From Cyanobacteria bacterium OH_CDB_20 (lineage in GTDB: Bacteria > Cyanobacteriota > Vampirovibrionia > Gastranaerophilales > Gastranaerophilaceae), in NCBI GenBank assembly GCA_023415935.1, contig JAEZIX010000048.1:1-64000 (forward strand): DNA of 64,000 nt. Reading direction: 5' to 3'. Made by a program: the position numbers and the translations under genes. Below the pieces are notes generated by a model, which worked only from the letters and a program-made list of their open reading frames with translations, was not told the DNA's origin and did not search any database. Below are positions 25,001 through 33,429 of the stretch, one piece after another; positions within the stretch are counted from its first letter, which is position 1; each line of letters starts with the position of its first letter.

Positions 25001-27818
25001 TTATGAAAAAGGTTATGGAGGAAAAGGCGGATATATAGTTTCTTCTGACCATAAAATAGGAAAAACAGTCGACTTTTTCCGCTCTTCTTATGGAATAGAT
25101 AAAAAATATGGTGATAAAGTAAGTCAATTCTTTGATGTTGTGCTTCCAGGATATCCTAAGGAGATATATAAAGACCTTAGCCAACTTTATGAGGCAATTT
25201 TTGATTTAGGTACTGCCGGTGAGGATTTGGAGGAACTTGATAAAAATCTAAAAGCAGGTCGAGGATTAAATATCGAAACAATTGAAGATATTGAAAAGCA
25301 GAGTAGTCAGAGAACAGATGAACTATTACAAAGGCTTGATTCTAGAACATATACCAGAGAAGAATTTGAGGCTTTGCCAAAAAATGATAAACTCCGTTTT
25401 CTTGTTGAAAAGCAATCTTTAATTAATTCTTTATTCGATGCAACTATGATTTTAAAACTAAAATACATATCATCATATGATAGTTTTGCACAAGTCAAAG
25501 AGCTTATAACAGAACAACAAAGAGAAGCCTACGCTTGTATGATGAATAAGGTTGGATATTCTGTTTTTATAATGACTCAGAATGAAACAGAAGATGCTTT
25601 AAATATTTTATTTAAAGAGTTTGAAAAAAATTATGGTATTAAACTTGGTTCAGAAGAAGATATCAAAAAACTTTTTGAGGTTGAGGAAAACGATTTTGAT
25701 GGCTCTTATGAGTCAATACGAAATAATTTGATCCTAAAAGCACATGAGTATGTGACTTCAAGAGTTCAGGATCCACAACTTGCAGATAAATTCATTAGAG
25801 ATATTGTGGCTGTTGAAACAGCTATTGTGGATAAAACATTCAAATTTGATTCGGTCACAAGTTTTGTCAAACTATATGGGCAGCCTGCTCATCAGCTTAT
25901 AAAGATTATTGATGCTGTTTATGAGCCAAAAAATAATGATGAACTTTTAGGATATATTAAAAAACTTCAGGAGATGAACAAAAAAGAATTTGATGAGTTT
26001 CTTGATAAGGCACCAGAGGATATGGGTATTGATTTTGCTGACCCTTACCAAACTCTTCAAAAATTGCAAACAGACAATTATCATTACAGGGAAGATTTTA
26101 TAGATACTGTTCATAAAACTTTCAAGGATGTTAGTTATCTTACTAATGGAGCTGCAAGTTCTATGGCTTCAGATTCAAGCCAGAATGTTTTACCTACCAT
26201 CCTTGCTGATTTAACTTTCTTGGCGCCTCAAAAAACTATCAAAAGTATAAAAAGACAATTCTTTGACAAATACAAAGTCTTACCTGCTTTTCCTAATACT
26301 GTTGTTGTTACCGATGAGCAGATAGAAGAAACGGCAGATGAATATTTAACACACATGCGAGATATATTAAATTCAGCATACGAGCTTTATATAATAAAAG
26401 ATATGCAGAATAAAGCGGCTGCATTTAAAAAGATTACTCAAAGTGGAGATCTTAACAAAAAAGCCTGGGTTGATGAGTTGACAGGTTTATATAATCTAGT
26501 CAGCAAAGACAAGGATTTAAAAGAGTTAAGTTCTCGGATAAAAATGGCTCTTGATGAACTAAGTAAAAATGACAGAGAAATTGATAGACAAAAGATTAAC
26601 GAACAAGTTGAGATTGTAAATGCTATGTTTGATTCTCTTTTTGTCTCAGTTTATACGGATGAAAATATTGAGTCTTCTCTTGAAAACGTCAATGAGAACC
26701 TTAAAAGATCGATTGAATTAATCGTAAATGGCAATATTGATCCAAGATATAGAGATTCAGTAAGACAAAAAATGAATGCCTGGATAAATGCGTATTTAAA
26801 ATATGATGAAAATGATGCTGATAAAAACAAAACACCAGTAAATCCAATTGAATCAGCGTATGACGCACTAGTTGATGAAATTATCAAAAGGCATATAACA
26901 AAATCCCCGTTAAAACTACTCGGGGAATATATGAAAGAAATCCAGAAGCAAGAGCCAAGTCAATATCTTTCAGAATTGTACAGGGCAAATTTTGAGTTGG
27001 TTTTGAATACTGCAAAGCAGGCAAGAGTGCAATATTATCTTATGAACCTTGCAGGTGACGGAATTGTAACTAAGCTGCCCCTATTCCAAAATATATTTGT
27101 TTTTAAGGATAAAGATGGAAACTCCTTTGATATTACAAGCGATGCAGGCATGCTGGAGTTAGTTGATTCACTATCACGTGGTAATAACAAATCGTTGTTG
27201 AATTTGTTCCTTATCCAAGCAGGTTTGACAGAAAGAGCAGTTGATGTGATTACTAAATCTGCTGATTTTGAAGCGAGTAAAGATAATTTTAAAAATGTTA
27301 ATGAATGTTTATTAGTTCATATCGATTTTATGAAAAATATTCAGAATTTATATCAACAGTTCCTTAAAGATAATAATATTAATTATGACTCTCTTATTAG
27401 TGCTTCTGAACACTGGCTTAAGGTTCTTGAACAAAATAAATCCCAGCTTCTAGAAGGTGATAAACTTGATGTTGCTAAAACTATGCTAGAAGAATACATA
27501 AAAACTATAAAAAAAGATGTGAAATCTTATTCTTCAAAAGTTCCTGCTGACAGAAGTCTTATGATGCTTACTCAAGGGCATCAATATTCATACAAAGATA
27601 TGGAAGAATCCCTTAATAGCAGCATTAAGGCTTATTATGATGTAGCGGAGTTTTATAAAAGTCGTTGGGAAATGTTAAAATCTATAGAAGTTGCAGATCC
27701 TGAACTGAATAAAAGAAAACAAGAATTTAAGAAAAAAGTTGATAATCTTGTATCATTTTATGAAAAATCAAGTGAAAAACTGATTGCAGCTTCAAACAAA
27801 ATTCCTGATATAGGCTAA
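22062..27818 (+). CDS. Giant protein with dispersed papain-like catalytic motifs
   Basis: 1918 residues, GTG start with AGAGGG 7 nt upstream. No signal peptide, clear membrane helix or known large domain is seen; most of it is predicted helical and highly charged. Three segments resemble a C1 (papain) protease: NQRNTGMCAAI with Q241 and C247 in the papain Q-x5-C spacing, LHAQYSPGVSSV with H929, and DNSWGN with N959, followed by GGYIVSS. In papain the same residues fall within about 150 residues; here about 680 separate Cys from His. The remaining 950 C-terminal residues are helical and unassigned. It could be a protease, an inactive scaffold or a host-directed effector. Its 3' end overlaps the convergent thioesterase gene by 4 nt. 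Confidence 0.7.
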   Translation: MLVGIVSSKTDKSVAFGNKREDYYDIDYLAGGEKPILPNKKTNILAALQRFSKNSDDDNIQFLLNTASSLQYGVKANSQFAINLGVKNVTKLENTDWYAALDKAILRAIEHSTSSEKADFQTQYLDIFGTVEPLSQQEKEILDYREAILSSDEMKNALSSPENLAYSADITKYLDYFTASSEISKKQKHECLKQMAYFLSPEYKINPQLKDKKLQALSEILTDIVVKTPDNPVMSIKGVNQRNTGMCAAISICRKALAYEDKSRYLDIIMQELNDSKKMEVFDVTKLGTNEKILVNKANIDYDDALDNGYRIIDASAHNWMYLAQNSGDGKVEAANYIPFDKENDEIFHDSILYKDLEGSNAVVQGTLRLLIKEREVISRIEKTDAAKEKLANEFPAIWKDAEYRMGTSRAGLIDIVKTLFPDADEKYAAKLVASLLNSSENKQVTGMKKPVEINIKEPDDVVKDKIKTHIIANSAALKPSHSIDTDLNRLYTFYLEYKTAEKSVSREELKKTPEANFARANSFYKLGLIQRNAFLSGIMVDGRLLDYERKLKIPTVYSQFNKHMDNLRGSLSNPERVEYWAKKLGVRPTKEDVENKFALFQQIMDVELPHNVDKLLSGLGMGDRVHFMSESIKNLKKEIEAGDEGLINHFSAIYGCKPEKKELLPRLEKDLKSLEDPDNAAMMSVARNFGFELESDIAYDAFETIQNQLMSGNKDIINAMLQTYKTTTRVNNVVKQFADFVNQMINQENTILELVELPNRYDTVVNMYEKDGLILNESDLDILRKKFEAVRKEKLQREKTKERGEKEDKSKGIYHFSTQERDVLEKIEKSFSRYKKYANYQYRLMHRIISPQLEELYSSYGSKMGLFWVQEEGHSGLFSAQQVRIFEQMTGKAYYIESDIDTAADKIKKGNGSGIVTTSVLDDEFALHAQYSPGVSSVNLLDPVSHQKEKKEVLWQDNSWGNAENDELWHDSLGNQYTSYEKGYGGKGGYIVSSDHKIGKTVDFFRSSYGIDKKYGDKVSQFFDVVLPGYPKEIYKDLSQLYEAIFDLGTAGEDLEELDKNLKAGRGLNIETIEDIEKQSSQRTDELLQRLDSRTYTREEFEALPKNDKLRFLVEKQSLINSLFDATMILKLKYISSYDSFAQVKELITEQQREAYACMMNKVGYSVFIMTQNETEDALNILFKEFEKNYGIKLGSEEDIKKLFEVEENDFDGSYESIRNNLILKAHEYVTSRVQDPQLADKFIRDIVAVETAIVDKTFKFDSVTSFVKLYGQPAHQLIKIIDAVYEPKNNDELLGYIKKLQEMNKKEFDEFLDKAPEDMGIDFADPYQTLQKLQTDNYHYREDFIDTVHKTFKDVSYLTNGAASSMASDSSQNVLPTILADLTFLAPQKTIKSIKRQFFDKYKVLPAFPNTVVVTDEQIEETADEYLTHMRDILNSAYELYIIKDMQNKAAAFKKITQSGDLNKKAWVDELTGLYNLVSKDKDLKELSSRIKMALDELSKNDREIDRQKINEQVEIVNAMFDSLFVSVYTDENIESSLENVNENLKRSIELIVNGNIDPRYRDSVRQKMNAWINAYLKYDENDADKNKTPVNPIESAYDALVDEIIKRHITKSPLKLLGEYMKEIQKQEPSQYLSELYRANFELVLNTAKQARVQYYLMNLAGDGIVTKLPLFQNIFVFKDKDGNSFDITSDAGMLELVDSLSRGNNKSLLNLFLIQAGLTERAVDVITKSADFEASKDNFKNVNECLLVHIDFMKNIQNLYQQFLKDNNINYDSLISASEHWLKVLEQNKSQLLEGDKLDVAKTMLEEYIKTIKKDVKSYSSKVPADRSLMMLTQGHQYSYKDMEESLNSSIKAYYDVAEFYKSRWEMLKSIEVADPELNKRKQEFKKKVDNLVSFYEKSSEKLIAASNKIPDIG

Positions 27819-28543
27819 TTTGACCAGGTTATTTTAACTAAACACAATTCTTCACCGGTAGTTTTATTCTTTATCGAGTGAAGAGTTGTTTTGTTACCAT
27901 CGATGAATTGAACCTCTGAAACAATTTTATTTCCATATTTAATTTCTTTTTTATATTGAATTTGGATTTCGCTTATAGCGTTTTGTGTCCTGAACTCAAA
28001 GTCCAGAGTTTCTAAAGCCCAGTCGACATAATTTGCATTATTTACATGTTGGTTAATGTCTATGTCATTGTATTCAATATCAAATATCTTTGTTGAATCT
28101 GGCTGCGTAAGTGTTTCTATCTTAGGGAATTTGGTATCAAGAGCGGTAAAGTCTTCAATAGGTATTTTTTCAAAAGCATCTTTAGGGCTTATAAGTTTCT
28201 TTGTTTCAATGTCAAGTAAAGCCCAAGAACTGCTTGCTACGGCTATTTTATTCCCTTTTTCATCCAATACTTCAAAGTCTCTGAGACAATATATTTTAGA
28301 AATACCTTTTGGCCATGTCTTAACCGTTAATTTTTGAGGGTTTTTAGGCCAATTGTATATCTTAAGATGATACTTTAGTAGAAACCAAGCCCAATTATTT
28401 TTAGATATAAAAGAATATCCAAACCCGTTATCTTCTGCGTTTGTTGCGGCTGCATCTTGTAAAAAATTTAGAAAGACAGTCTCTTTAAGCTCGTTATTGT
28501 AGTTTATTTCACTAAATTTAATTTCATATTCTTTCGTAAGCAT
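27815..28543 (-). CDS. Acyl-ACP thioesterase (FatA-like)
   Basis: 242 residues, two hot-dog domains. The N-terminal half shows FLNFLQDAAATNAEDNGFGYSF and WAWFLLKYHLKI, typical of acyl-ACP thioesterases. The second half has the catalytic region DIDINQHVNNANYVDWALETL, split here as D-I-N-Q-H-V-N-N-A-N-Y. It releases free fatty acids from acyl carrier protein in the cytoplasm. It is a single gene convergent with the giant protein. Confidence 0.9.
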   Translation of the reverse strand: MLTKEYEIKFSEINYNNELKETVFLNFLQDAAATNAEDNGFGYSFISKNNWAWFLLKYHLKIYNWPKNPQKLTVKTWPKGISKIYCLRDFEVLDEKGNKIAVASSSWALLDIETKKLISPKDAFEKIPIEDFTALDTKFPKIETLTQPDSTKIFDIEYNDIDINQHVNNANYVDWALETLDFEFRTQNAISEIQIQYKKEIKYGNKIVSEVQFIDGNKTTLHSIKNKTTGEELCLVKITWSN

Positions 28544-28691
28544 AATTGAATCTTATTATAAAATTTTATATTTGTAAACAAATGTTAAATTGATTTTAAA
28601 TCATAAATAAATTGTATATACATTTTAAATCTTCTTTATTTGCAAGGTATTTGGCGATAGTTATTTTTTTATTTGGAATGTTAGTTTTTTT

Positions 28692-28710
28692 AAAAATGAG
28701 AATCATTGGC
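28692..28710. promoter_or_regulatory. Fur-box-like sequence upstream of the acidic repeat protein
   Basis: The 19-mer AAAAATGAGAATCATTGGC matches the classical Fur box at 14 of 19 positions by eye, including an uninterrupted AATCATT half. It lies 106 nt before the ATG at 28816, in a very AT-rich leader that also has an ATGAAAAT/ATTTTCAT hairpin. AT-rich DNA makes chance matches likely. Confidence 0.3.
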
Positions 28711-28815
28711 AATTTGAAAATGAAAATTTTTTTTATTTTCATAGAAACTTAAAAATTTCATTTTTTGAGTTAAAAGAGAGAAAAAATTAAATTAAATAAA
28801 AACAAGGAGAGAGTA

Positions 28816-30795
28816 ATGAGTTCAATACAAGACGTATTTTCCCAAATGCTTACGAGGGTTGACAAGGGAGAACCAAAAACAAGAATCACTATTGCAGATA
28901 GTGCAAAAAAAGAAGATGCAGGTTTATACGATTTAAAAGTTGCACCTGAAGACAAAGAAGGCATAAGAGGTAATACTTTATTTACAAGTAACATTTATGC
29001 AGTTATGTCTTACGATGAATACACAAATGAAAATACTATTTCAATTTTTACAAGTGAAGAACAAGCACAAAAATTAGCAGATAAAGTTGAAGGCGCTAAT
29101 ATTTTCGAATTAGACCAAGTTTCATTCTGTAACCATATGGATAAATATGGTATAGATGGTACTGATAATACTTCATTAGATGAAGTTAGTGTTACTCTTC
29201 AACAAGTCGGCATTGATGAAAATGGCGAAAAAACATATAGAATGGTTCTTGATTGCGATGATGAAGATACATATCACGAATCATACGACAAGAAACATGA
29301 AGATGAAGCATTAACTGCATTTACAGATGGGGATATTAACACTGAAGAAGCAAAAGACTTTAAGCCAGTAGAACCAACTGAAGATCACGTTTACAATAGT
29401 ATAGAAGATGCAAACAATGATGTTGCAGGTTTAGAAGATGGCGAAGTATTCTCATACGTTAATGATTATGGAAATGCTACAAAGGCTGTATTCCCAACAC
29501 GTTGTGACAATACCGTCGATGACATTCTTGAAAAATATTATCCTGATGCAAAAGACTTAACAGATGAGCAAAAACAAGAATTTATACAACAATTTATGGA
29601 TGCAAATCCAGACTTATATGGCACTGTTAGCCCAGAAGATGGAACTTGGAGTGAAAATCCAGACATGTGCCCTAAAAAGGTATTTGAAGCAAGATTAGCT
29701 AGTGTTCCAGATTTATCTGAAGCAGATGTTATAAACTTACCAGAAATTGCACTTGAAGATGTTGATAAGTGTGCTTGTAAACCAGGCAAACCTCATGATC
29801 CAACACCAAGTGAGCCTGTGGATCCAGTTACTCCAGAAGATCCAACTCCAGTTGATCCAGAGGATCCAACACCTGTAGATCCAGAAGATCCAACACCAGT
29901 TGATCCAGAAGATCCAACGCCAGTTGATCCAGAAGATCCAACACCTGTAGATCCAGAGGATCCAACACCTGTAGATCCAGAAGATCCAACGCCGGTTGAT
30001 CCTGAAGATCCATCACCAGTAGATCCTGAAGATCCAACTCCGGTTGACCCTGAAACTCCAGGCGAAGTTGATCCAGAAGATCCAGCTCCAGTTGACCCTG
30101 AAACTCCAGGCGAAGTTGATCCAGAAGATCCATCTCCGGTTGACCCAGAAACACCGGGCGAAGTTGATCCAGAAGATCCAGGCGAAGTAGATCCTGAAAA
30201 CCCAGGCGAAGTAGACCCTGAAAACCCAGGCGAAGTAAATCCTGAAGATCCAACAACTCCTGGAACAGAAGATCCTGGTGAAACAAATCCAGAAGATCCG
30301 ACAATTCCTGGAACAGAAGATCCTGGCGAAACAAACCCAGAAAATCCAACAACTCCTGGAACAGAAGAACCAGGTGAAACAAACCCAGAAACTCCAGTAA
30401 CTCCTGGAACAGATGAACCTGGCGAAACAAACCCAGAAACTCCGGCAACTCCTGGAACACCAGATACAGAAGAACCATCAAATCCAATTGGTGGAGATAC
30501 TGAAACACCATCTATTCCTGATGCTCCAGATGTTCCAGATGCAGAAACTCCAGTTTCTCCTGAAGCACCAGCTGCTCAACCAACACAAAATTCGACTCCA
30601 GGGGCAGTAACATCAGATGAACCAAAAGTTGAAAGCACACCATCTAATGATTCTGGAAGCTCTGATAACAGTGGTTCAGGTGATGGCGATAAGTCAGAAA
30701 GTCAACCAGCTGTTGTATCAGCACCAAAAGATGAAGAACCAAAAGAAGATACTACTAAAAAAGCAGAAGAAGCATTTGATGTATTCGTTGACTAA
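28816..30795 (+). CDS. Acidic protein with PEDP-type proline repeats
   Basis: 659 residues with AAGGAG before the ATG. There is no signal peptide. Residues 1-320 form an acidic, probably folded region containing four cysteines in the second half and a possible LysM-like stretch near 235-275 (low confidence). From about 327 to 480 the sequence is tandem D-P-T-P-V-D-P-E octads (24-nt DNA units, 29827-30180). These grade into P-G-E-V-D-P-E and then T-P-G-T-E-D-P-G-E-T-N-P units to about 550. A Ser/Gly-rich tail ends in EEAFDVFVD. Such Pro/Asp/Glu spacers are typical of surface or cell wall proteins. Without an export signal its location is open. Function is unknown. Confidence 0.7.
   Translation: MSSIQDVFSQMLTRVDKGEPKTRITIADSAKKEDAGLYDLKVAPEDKEGIRGNTLFTSNIYAVMSYDEYTNENTISIFTSEEQAQKLADKVEGANIFELDQVSFCNHMDKYGIDGTDNTSLDEVSVTLQQVGIDENGEKTYRMVLDCDDEDTYHESYDKKHEDEALTAFTDGDINTEEAKDFKPVEPTEDHVYNSIEDANNDVAGLEDGEVFSYVNDYGNATKAVFPTRCDNTVDDILEKYYPDAKDLTDEQKQEFIQQFMDANPDLYGTVSPEDGTWSENPDMCPKKVFEARLASVPDLSEADVINLPEIALEDVDKCACKPGKPHDPTPSEPVDPVTPEDPTPVDPEDPTPVDPEDPTPVDPEDPTPVDPEDPTPVDPEDPTPVDPEDPTPVDPEDPSPVDPEDPTPVDPETPGEVDPEDPAPVDPETPGEVDPEDPSPVDPETPGEVDPEDPGEVDPENPGEVDPENPGEVNPEDPTTPGTEDPGETNPEDPTIPGTEDPGETNPENPTTPGTEEPGETNPETPVTPGTDEPGETNPETPATPGTPDTEEPSNPIGGDTETPSIPDAPDVPDAETPVSPEAPAAQPTQNSTPGAVTSDEPKVESTPSNDSGSSDNSGSGDGDKSESQPAVVSAPKDEEPKEDTTKKAEEAFDVFVD
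29827..30440 (+). repeat. Tandem 24-nt repeat within the acidic protein gene
   Basis: Variants of gatccaacaccagttgatcc follow each other with a 24-nt period, then 39-nt-scale units coding T-P-G-T-E-D-P-G-E-T-N-P-E. Copies differ mainly at third codon positions, so selection acts on the peptide. Such repeats expand and contract by slippage. Confidence 0.8.
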
Positions 30796-30813
30796 TATTA
30801 GTTAAATATAAAT

Positions 30814-30844
30814 GAAAATGGGGGCAAGTATAGCCCCTATTTTC
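30814..30844 (+). terminator. Intrinsic terminator after the acidic repeat gene
   Basis: GAAAATGGGGGC (30814-30825) pairs with GCCCCTATTTTC (30833-30844), one internal mismatch, and is followed by a T-rich tail. Confidence 0.75.
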
Positions 30845-30906
30845 TTGTATTTTTATGTTAGATATTGTATTTTATTTTATATAGATAGAAGAATTGGAAT
30901 GTAGTA

Positions 30907-31167
30907 ATGAATAATAAGATTATAACTCTATTTTTGGTTTTATTTATGGTAGCAATTCCTGCTTATCCAATGGCTTTTGGTTCTTATAATTCAGAAGAAG
31001 ACTATGGAATTTTGGATGGTTTAAAATTTAATTGGTCAAGAAAAGATAAATCGGAAAAGTTTATCGATGTTAATGAACCTGAAAAAAAAGATAAAAAAGA
31101 AAAGACTCGAGATATGCCCGAAGACATCTATCTTAGAAATCTAATAGAAAACAGAACCATATTATAG
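30907..31167 (+). CDS. Small exported protein, unknown family
   Basis: 86 residues. A signal peptide (1-23, KIITLFLVLFMVAIPAYPMA) is followed by a charged mature part of about 60 residues that ends DMPEDIYLRNLIENRTIL. A Lys/Glu-rich stretch lies at 50-66. No domain is recognised. It has a weak ribosome binding site and its stop codon lies inside the terminator hairpin. It sits between the acidic repeat gene and the secretion locus, and no functional link can be shown. Confidence 0.6.
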   Translation: MNNKIITLFLVLFMVAIPAYPMAFGSYNSEEDYGILDGLKFNWSRKDKSEKFIDVNEPEKKDKKEKTRDMPEDIYLRNLIENRTIL

Positions 31168-31180
31168 GTTCTGTTTTTTT
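31150..31180 (+). terminator. Intrinsic terminator overlapping the stop codon
   Basis: AACAGAACC (31150-31158) pairs perfectly with GGTTCTGTT (31167-31175), followed by a run of T. The stop codon TAG lies in the loop/3' stem. Confidence 0.8.
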
Positions 31181-31213
31181 AGAAGTTATATTTATTCTTT
31201 TAATCTTTTATTT

Positions 31214-32941
31214 TTACAGTACGTTTGATGTTAATGTGAAGTGGAATCTGCTGTTAGCAGCACCTTCAGGTTTGTCACTTATTGGGAAGCCCCAATAGAT
31301 ATTACCTGATAGATACTTGGTTAATTTAACAACAACACCAGGGCCCACGCTCATTAGATGTGTTGGATCTTCTCCTGAGAATCTGTTTCCTAAGAATCCA
31401 AAATCGTAGAAGCCTGCAATCTTTATACTGTCGTCAATGAATTTATATTTATCCGGTAAAATATGTCTTAAACCAGGAATTGGCGTACGTAATTCTAAAC
31501 TTGAAGTTACACCATAGTCTCCGATAAAGAAACCTTCGTCAAAACCTCTAACTGAAGCAATACCACCGAACTGCATCTTTTCTGATGGGAATAATGCTCT
31601 TGAAGCATATTGTCCATTTAATTGGAATATTGCTAAACAATTTTTAGGTAGAATTTGCATACGAGCAACATTTGCATTCAGTTTTACAAAATTATTACTT
31701 GCATAGGCTTTATTTGTTTGATCATCAGATGCATTCATTAGCGGCACACCAACTCCGACTGCTGAGCTTAATAACCATTTACCATAGAAGTCATCTTTAA
31801 CTTCAGTTAATGTTCCTCTTAATGCTCTTGTTCTGTATTTGTCAGCGTAATCAGCAAAGCCGAAATCTGTACGAGAATCTCTCATATCAAAAGTTAAATC
31901 CCCATACAATCTGTAGTCGCTGCCTTTTGCAAGTCTTCTTGAAACGCCTACGAAGTAATCATTAGATTCACCTGTAATATCAAGATCTCTATATTGTTTT
32001 CCAAGTTTAACGTGTGAATATGAATATCCGATGTTCAACTTAGTTTCATTTTTTGCAATAGGTATGCTATATAATGCACCTGCACCAACTGATCTTGAAG
32101 AAAATGATGCTGTACCTAAAAGATTGTCGCCGCGGCCAGTTACGTTGTACATACCGGCGTAAACAACTCCTCTTTGTCTTCCGATTAAGTCCCTGCCCTG
32201 ATTGTCATATCTAAGGTCTAGGTTTATAGGGAATCTGTCTTTAACATTTAATGTAACATCTGTATATTCTTCAGACTTTTCGTTATCTGTTAACTCAACG
32301 CTTCCTTTCATATAGTCCGAAGCGTTAATTCCTTGTAATGCTCTTTTCATATCATTAACGTTAAGAACATTTTCTTCTGATATATTGTTATCAGCTAAAT
32401 ATGTTTTGTTTACATAAGTAGCTTTAGCCCACTTGCTTCCTTTAATATCAACTTTTCCGTATTTGCCTTCAAGTACAACAATTGTGATTACACCATTTTG
32501 AACTTTTTGTGGAGGTAAATAAGCAATAGTAGAAAGATATCCGCGTGATTGATAATAATCTGTAATGTCATTAGCAGACTCAATCAAATCGTTTATTGTA
32601 ACTTGTTTTCCTATTCTGTAATCAACAAGTTTTATTAAGTCTCTTGTTGGGAATACGGTATTTTTTTCGATTACAACGTCTCTTAATGTGAAGTGAACTT
32701 GTTGAGTTTTTTCAAGTTCCATTTTTTGTCTTGCTTCTTCCTCTATAATTTGAGGATTTTTAGTTTCTTGATATCTTTGTTTTGTCTCATATTGTCGCAT
32801 TTCAAGGAAGTTAGTATTGTCAATAAGACCTGCATCAAAGTTACCAACACCACTGTAGGCATTAGTACTTACAGCAAGTGCAATTGAACCAGGCAGTATC
32901 AGCATTGATGCTAATGCTAAATTCAAAATCGATTTTTTCAT
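31214..32941 (-). CDS. Two-partner secretion pore, TpsB/FhaC/ShlB family
   Basis: 575 residues. A signal peptide (1-23) is followed by a charged linker, then POTRA-type domains (about 80-235) with LVDYRIGKQVTINDL and YYQSRGYLSTIAYLP. The C-terminal half is a 16-strand-type beta barrel with the hallmark VRGFDEGFF motif (family VRGY/F) and a final aromatic-rich strand. It would sit in the outer membrane and export the TpsA proteins encoded divergently at 33430 and 36380. It is the only TpsB in the window, so it probably serves both. Confidence 0.92.
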   Translation of the reverse strand: MKKSILNLALASMLILPGSIALAVSTNAYSGVGNFDAGLIDNTNFLEMRQYETKQRYQETKNPQIIEEEARQKMELEKTQQVHFTLRDVVIEKNTVFPTRDLIKLVDYRIGKQVTINDLIESANDITDYYQSRGYLSTIAYLPPQKVQNGVITIVVLEGKYGKVDIKGSKWAKATYVNKTYLADNNISEENVLNVNDMKRALQGINASDYMKGSVELTDNEKSEEYTDVTLNVKDRFPINLDLRYDNQGRDLIGRQRGVVYAGMYNVTGRGDNLLGTASFSSRSVGAGALYSIPIAKNETKLNIGYSYSHVKLGKQYRDLDITGESNDYFVGVSRRLAKGSDYRLYGDLTFDMRDSRTDFGFADYADKYRTRALRGTLTEVKDDFYGKWLLSSAVGVGVPLMNASDDQTNKAYASNNFVKLNANVARMQILPKNCLAIFQLNGQYASRALFPSEKMQFGGIASVRGFDEGFFIGDYGVTSSLELRTPIPGLRHILPDKYKFIDDSIKIAGFYDFGFLGNRFSGEDPTHLMSVGPGVVVKLTKYLSGNIYWGFPISDKPEGAANSRFHFTLTSNVL

Positions 32942-33429
32942 TCCTACACTCTATTTTCTTTCTTAATTAGTTTACTTACTTGTTTTTGTCATTTGAATAC
33001 AGACAGATACTCATTTTTTCTAAAATGCATAGAAATTATAACTATAGTCACGTATTTTATTATATCAAATTATTAGTTTATTTATTACTATATATATATG
33101 AATTAATTATCCATTAGCCTAAATAAGCCAACATGAAAAATTTTGCTATTTGTAGTTCTTTTATTAACATTTCTTTAATTATTTCTGTATTCTTTTAATA
33201 ACCTGTACTGTGGTTTTTTCTAGAATGAATATTAAGAGATATTTTATCGTTTTTTATTTTGCCAAGATTTTTTATTCTGTGTTGTTTTTTTATTTTGAAA
33301 AAATAAAATGTTAAGTTTTTTTAAATTAATGTCAATAATAATTTTCTGCGGTTGTTAAGTCAAATATCAACATGACTCTCTACCCATAAAAATTATTAAT
33401 TAATTATATAAAAACAAGAAAGGCTATTT
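32942..33429. other. Divergent regulatory region between tpsB and tpsA1
   Basis: 488 nt, very AT-rich, without a convincing gene. It must hold the promoters of both tpsB (minus) and tpsA1 (plus). The last 60 nt before the tpsA1 ATG (AAATTATT, ATATAAAAACAA, AAAGG, CTATTT) are nearly the same as before tpsA2, showing that the leader was duplicated with the gene. No clear terminator or operator palindrome is seen. Confidence 0.4.

Noticed and set aside
22062..27818. Large clostridial-type toxin or polymorphic toxin
   Set aside because: No glycosyltransferase motif, no RHS/YD repeats, no secretion signal and no immunity gene next to it; only papain-like residues are supported.
29827..30440. Possible CRISPR array
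   Set aside because: The repeats are contiguous, 24-nt, in frame and coding; there are no unique spacers and no cas genes nearby.
29828..30511. 227-residue Leu/Gln/Asp-rich frame on the minus strand opposite the PEDP repeats
   Set aside because: It is the mirror of the tandem repeat DNA; composition follows the repeat and not a protein family.
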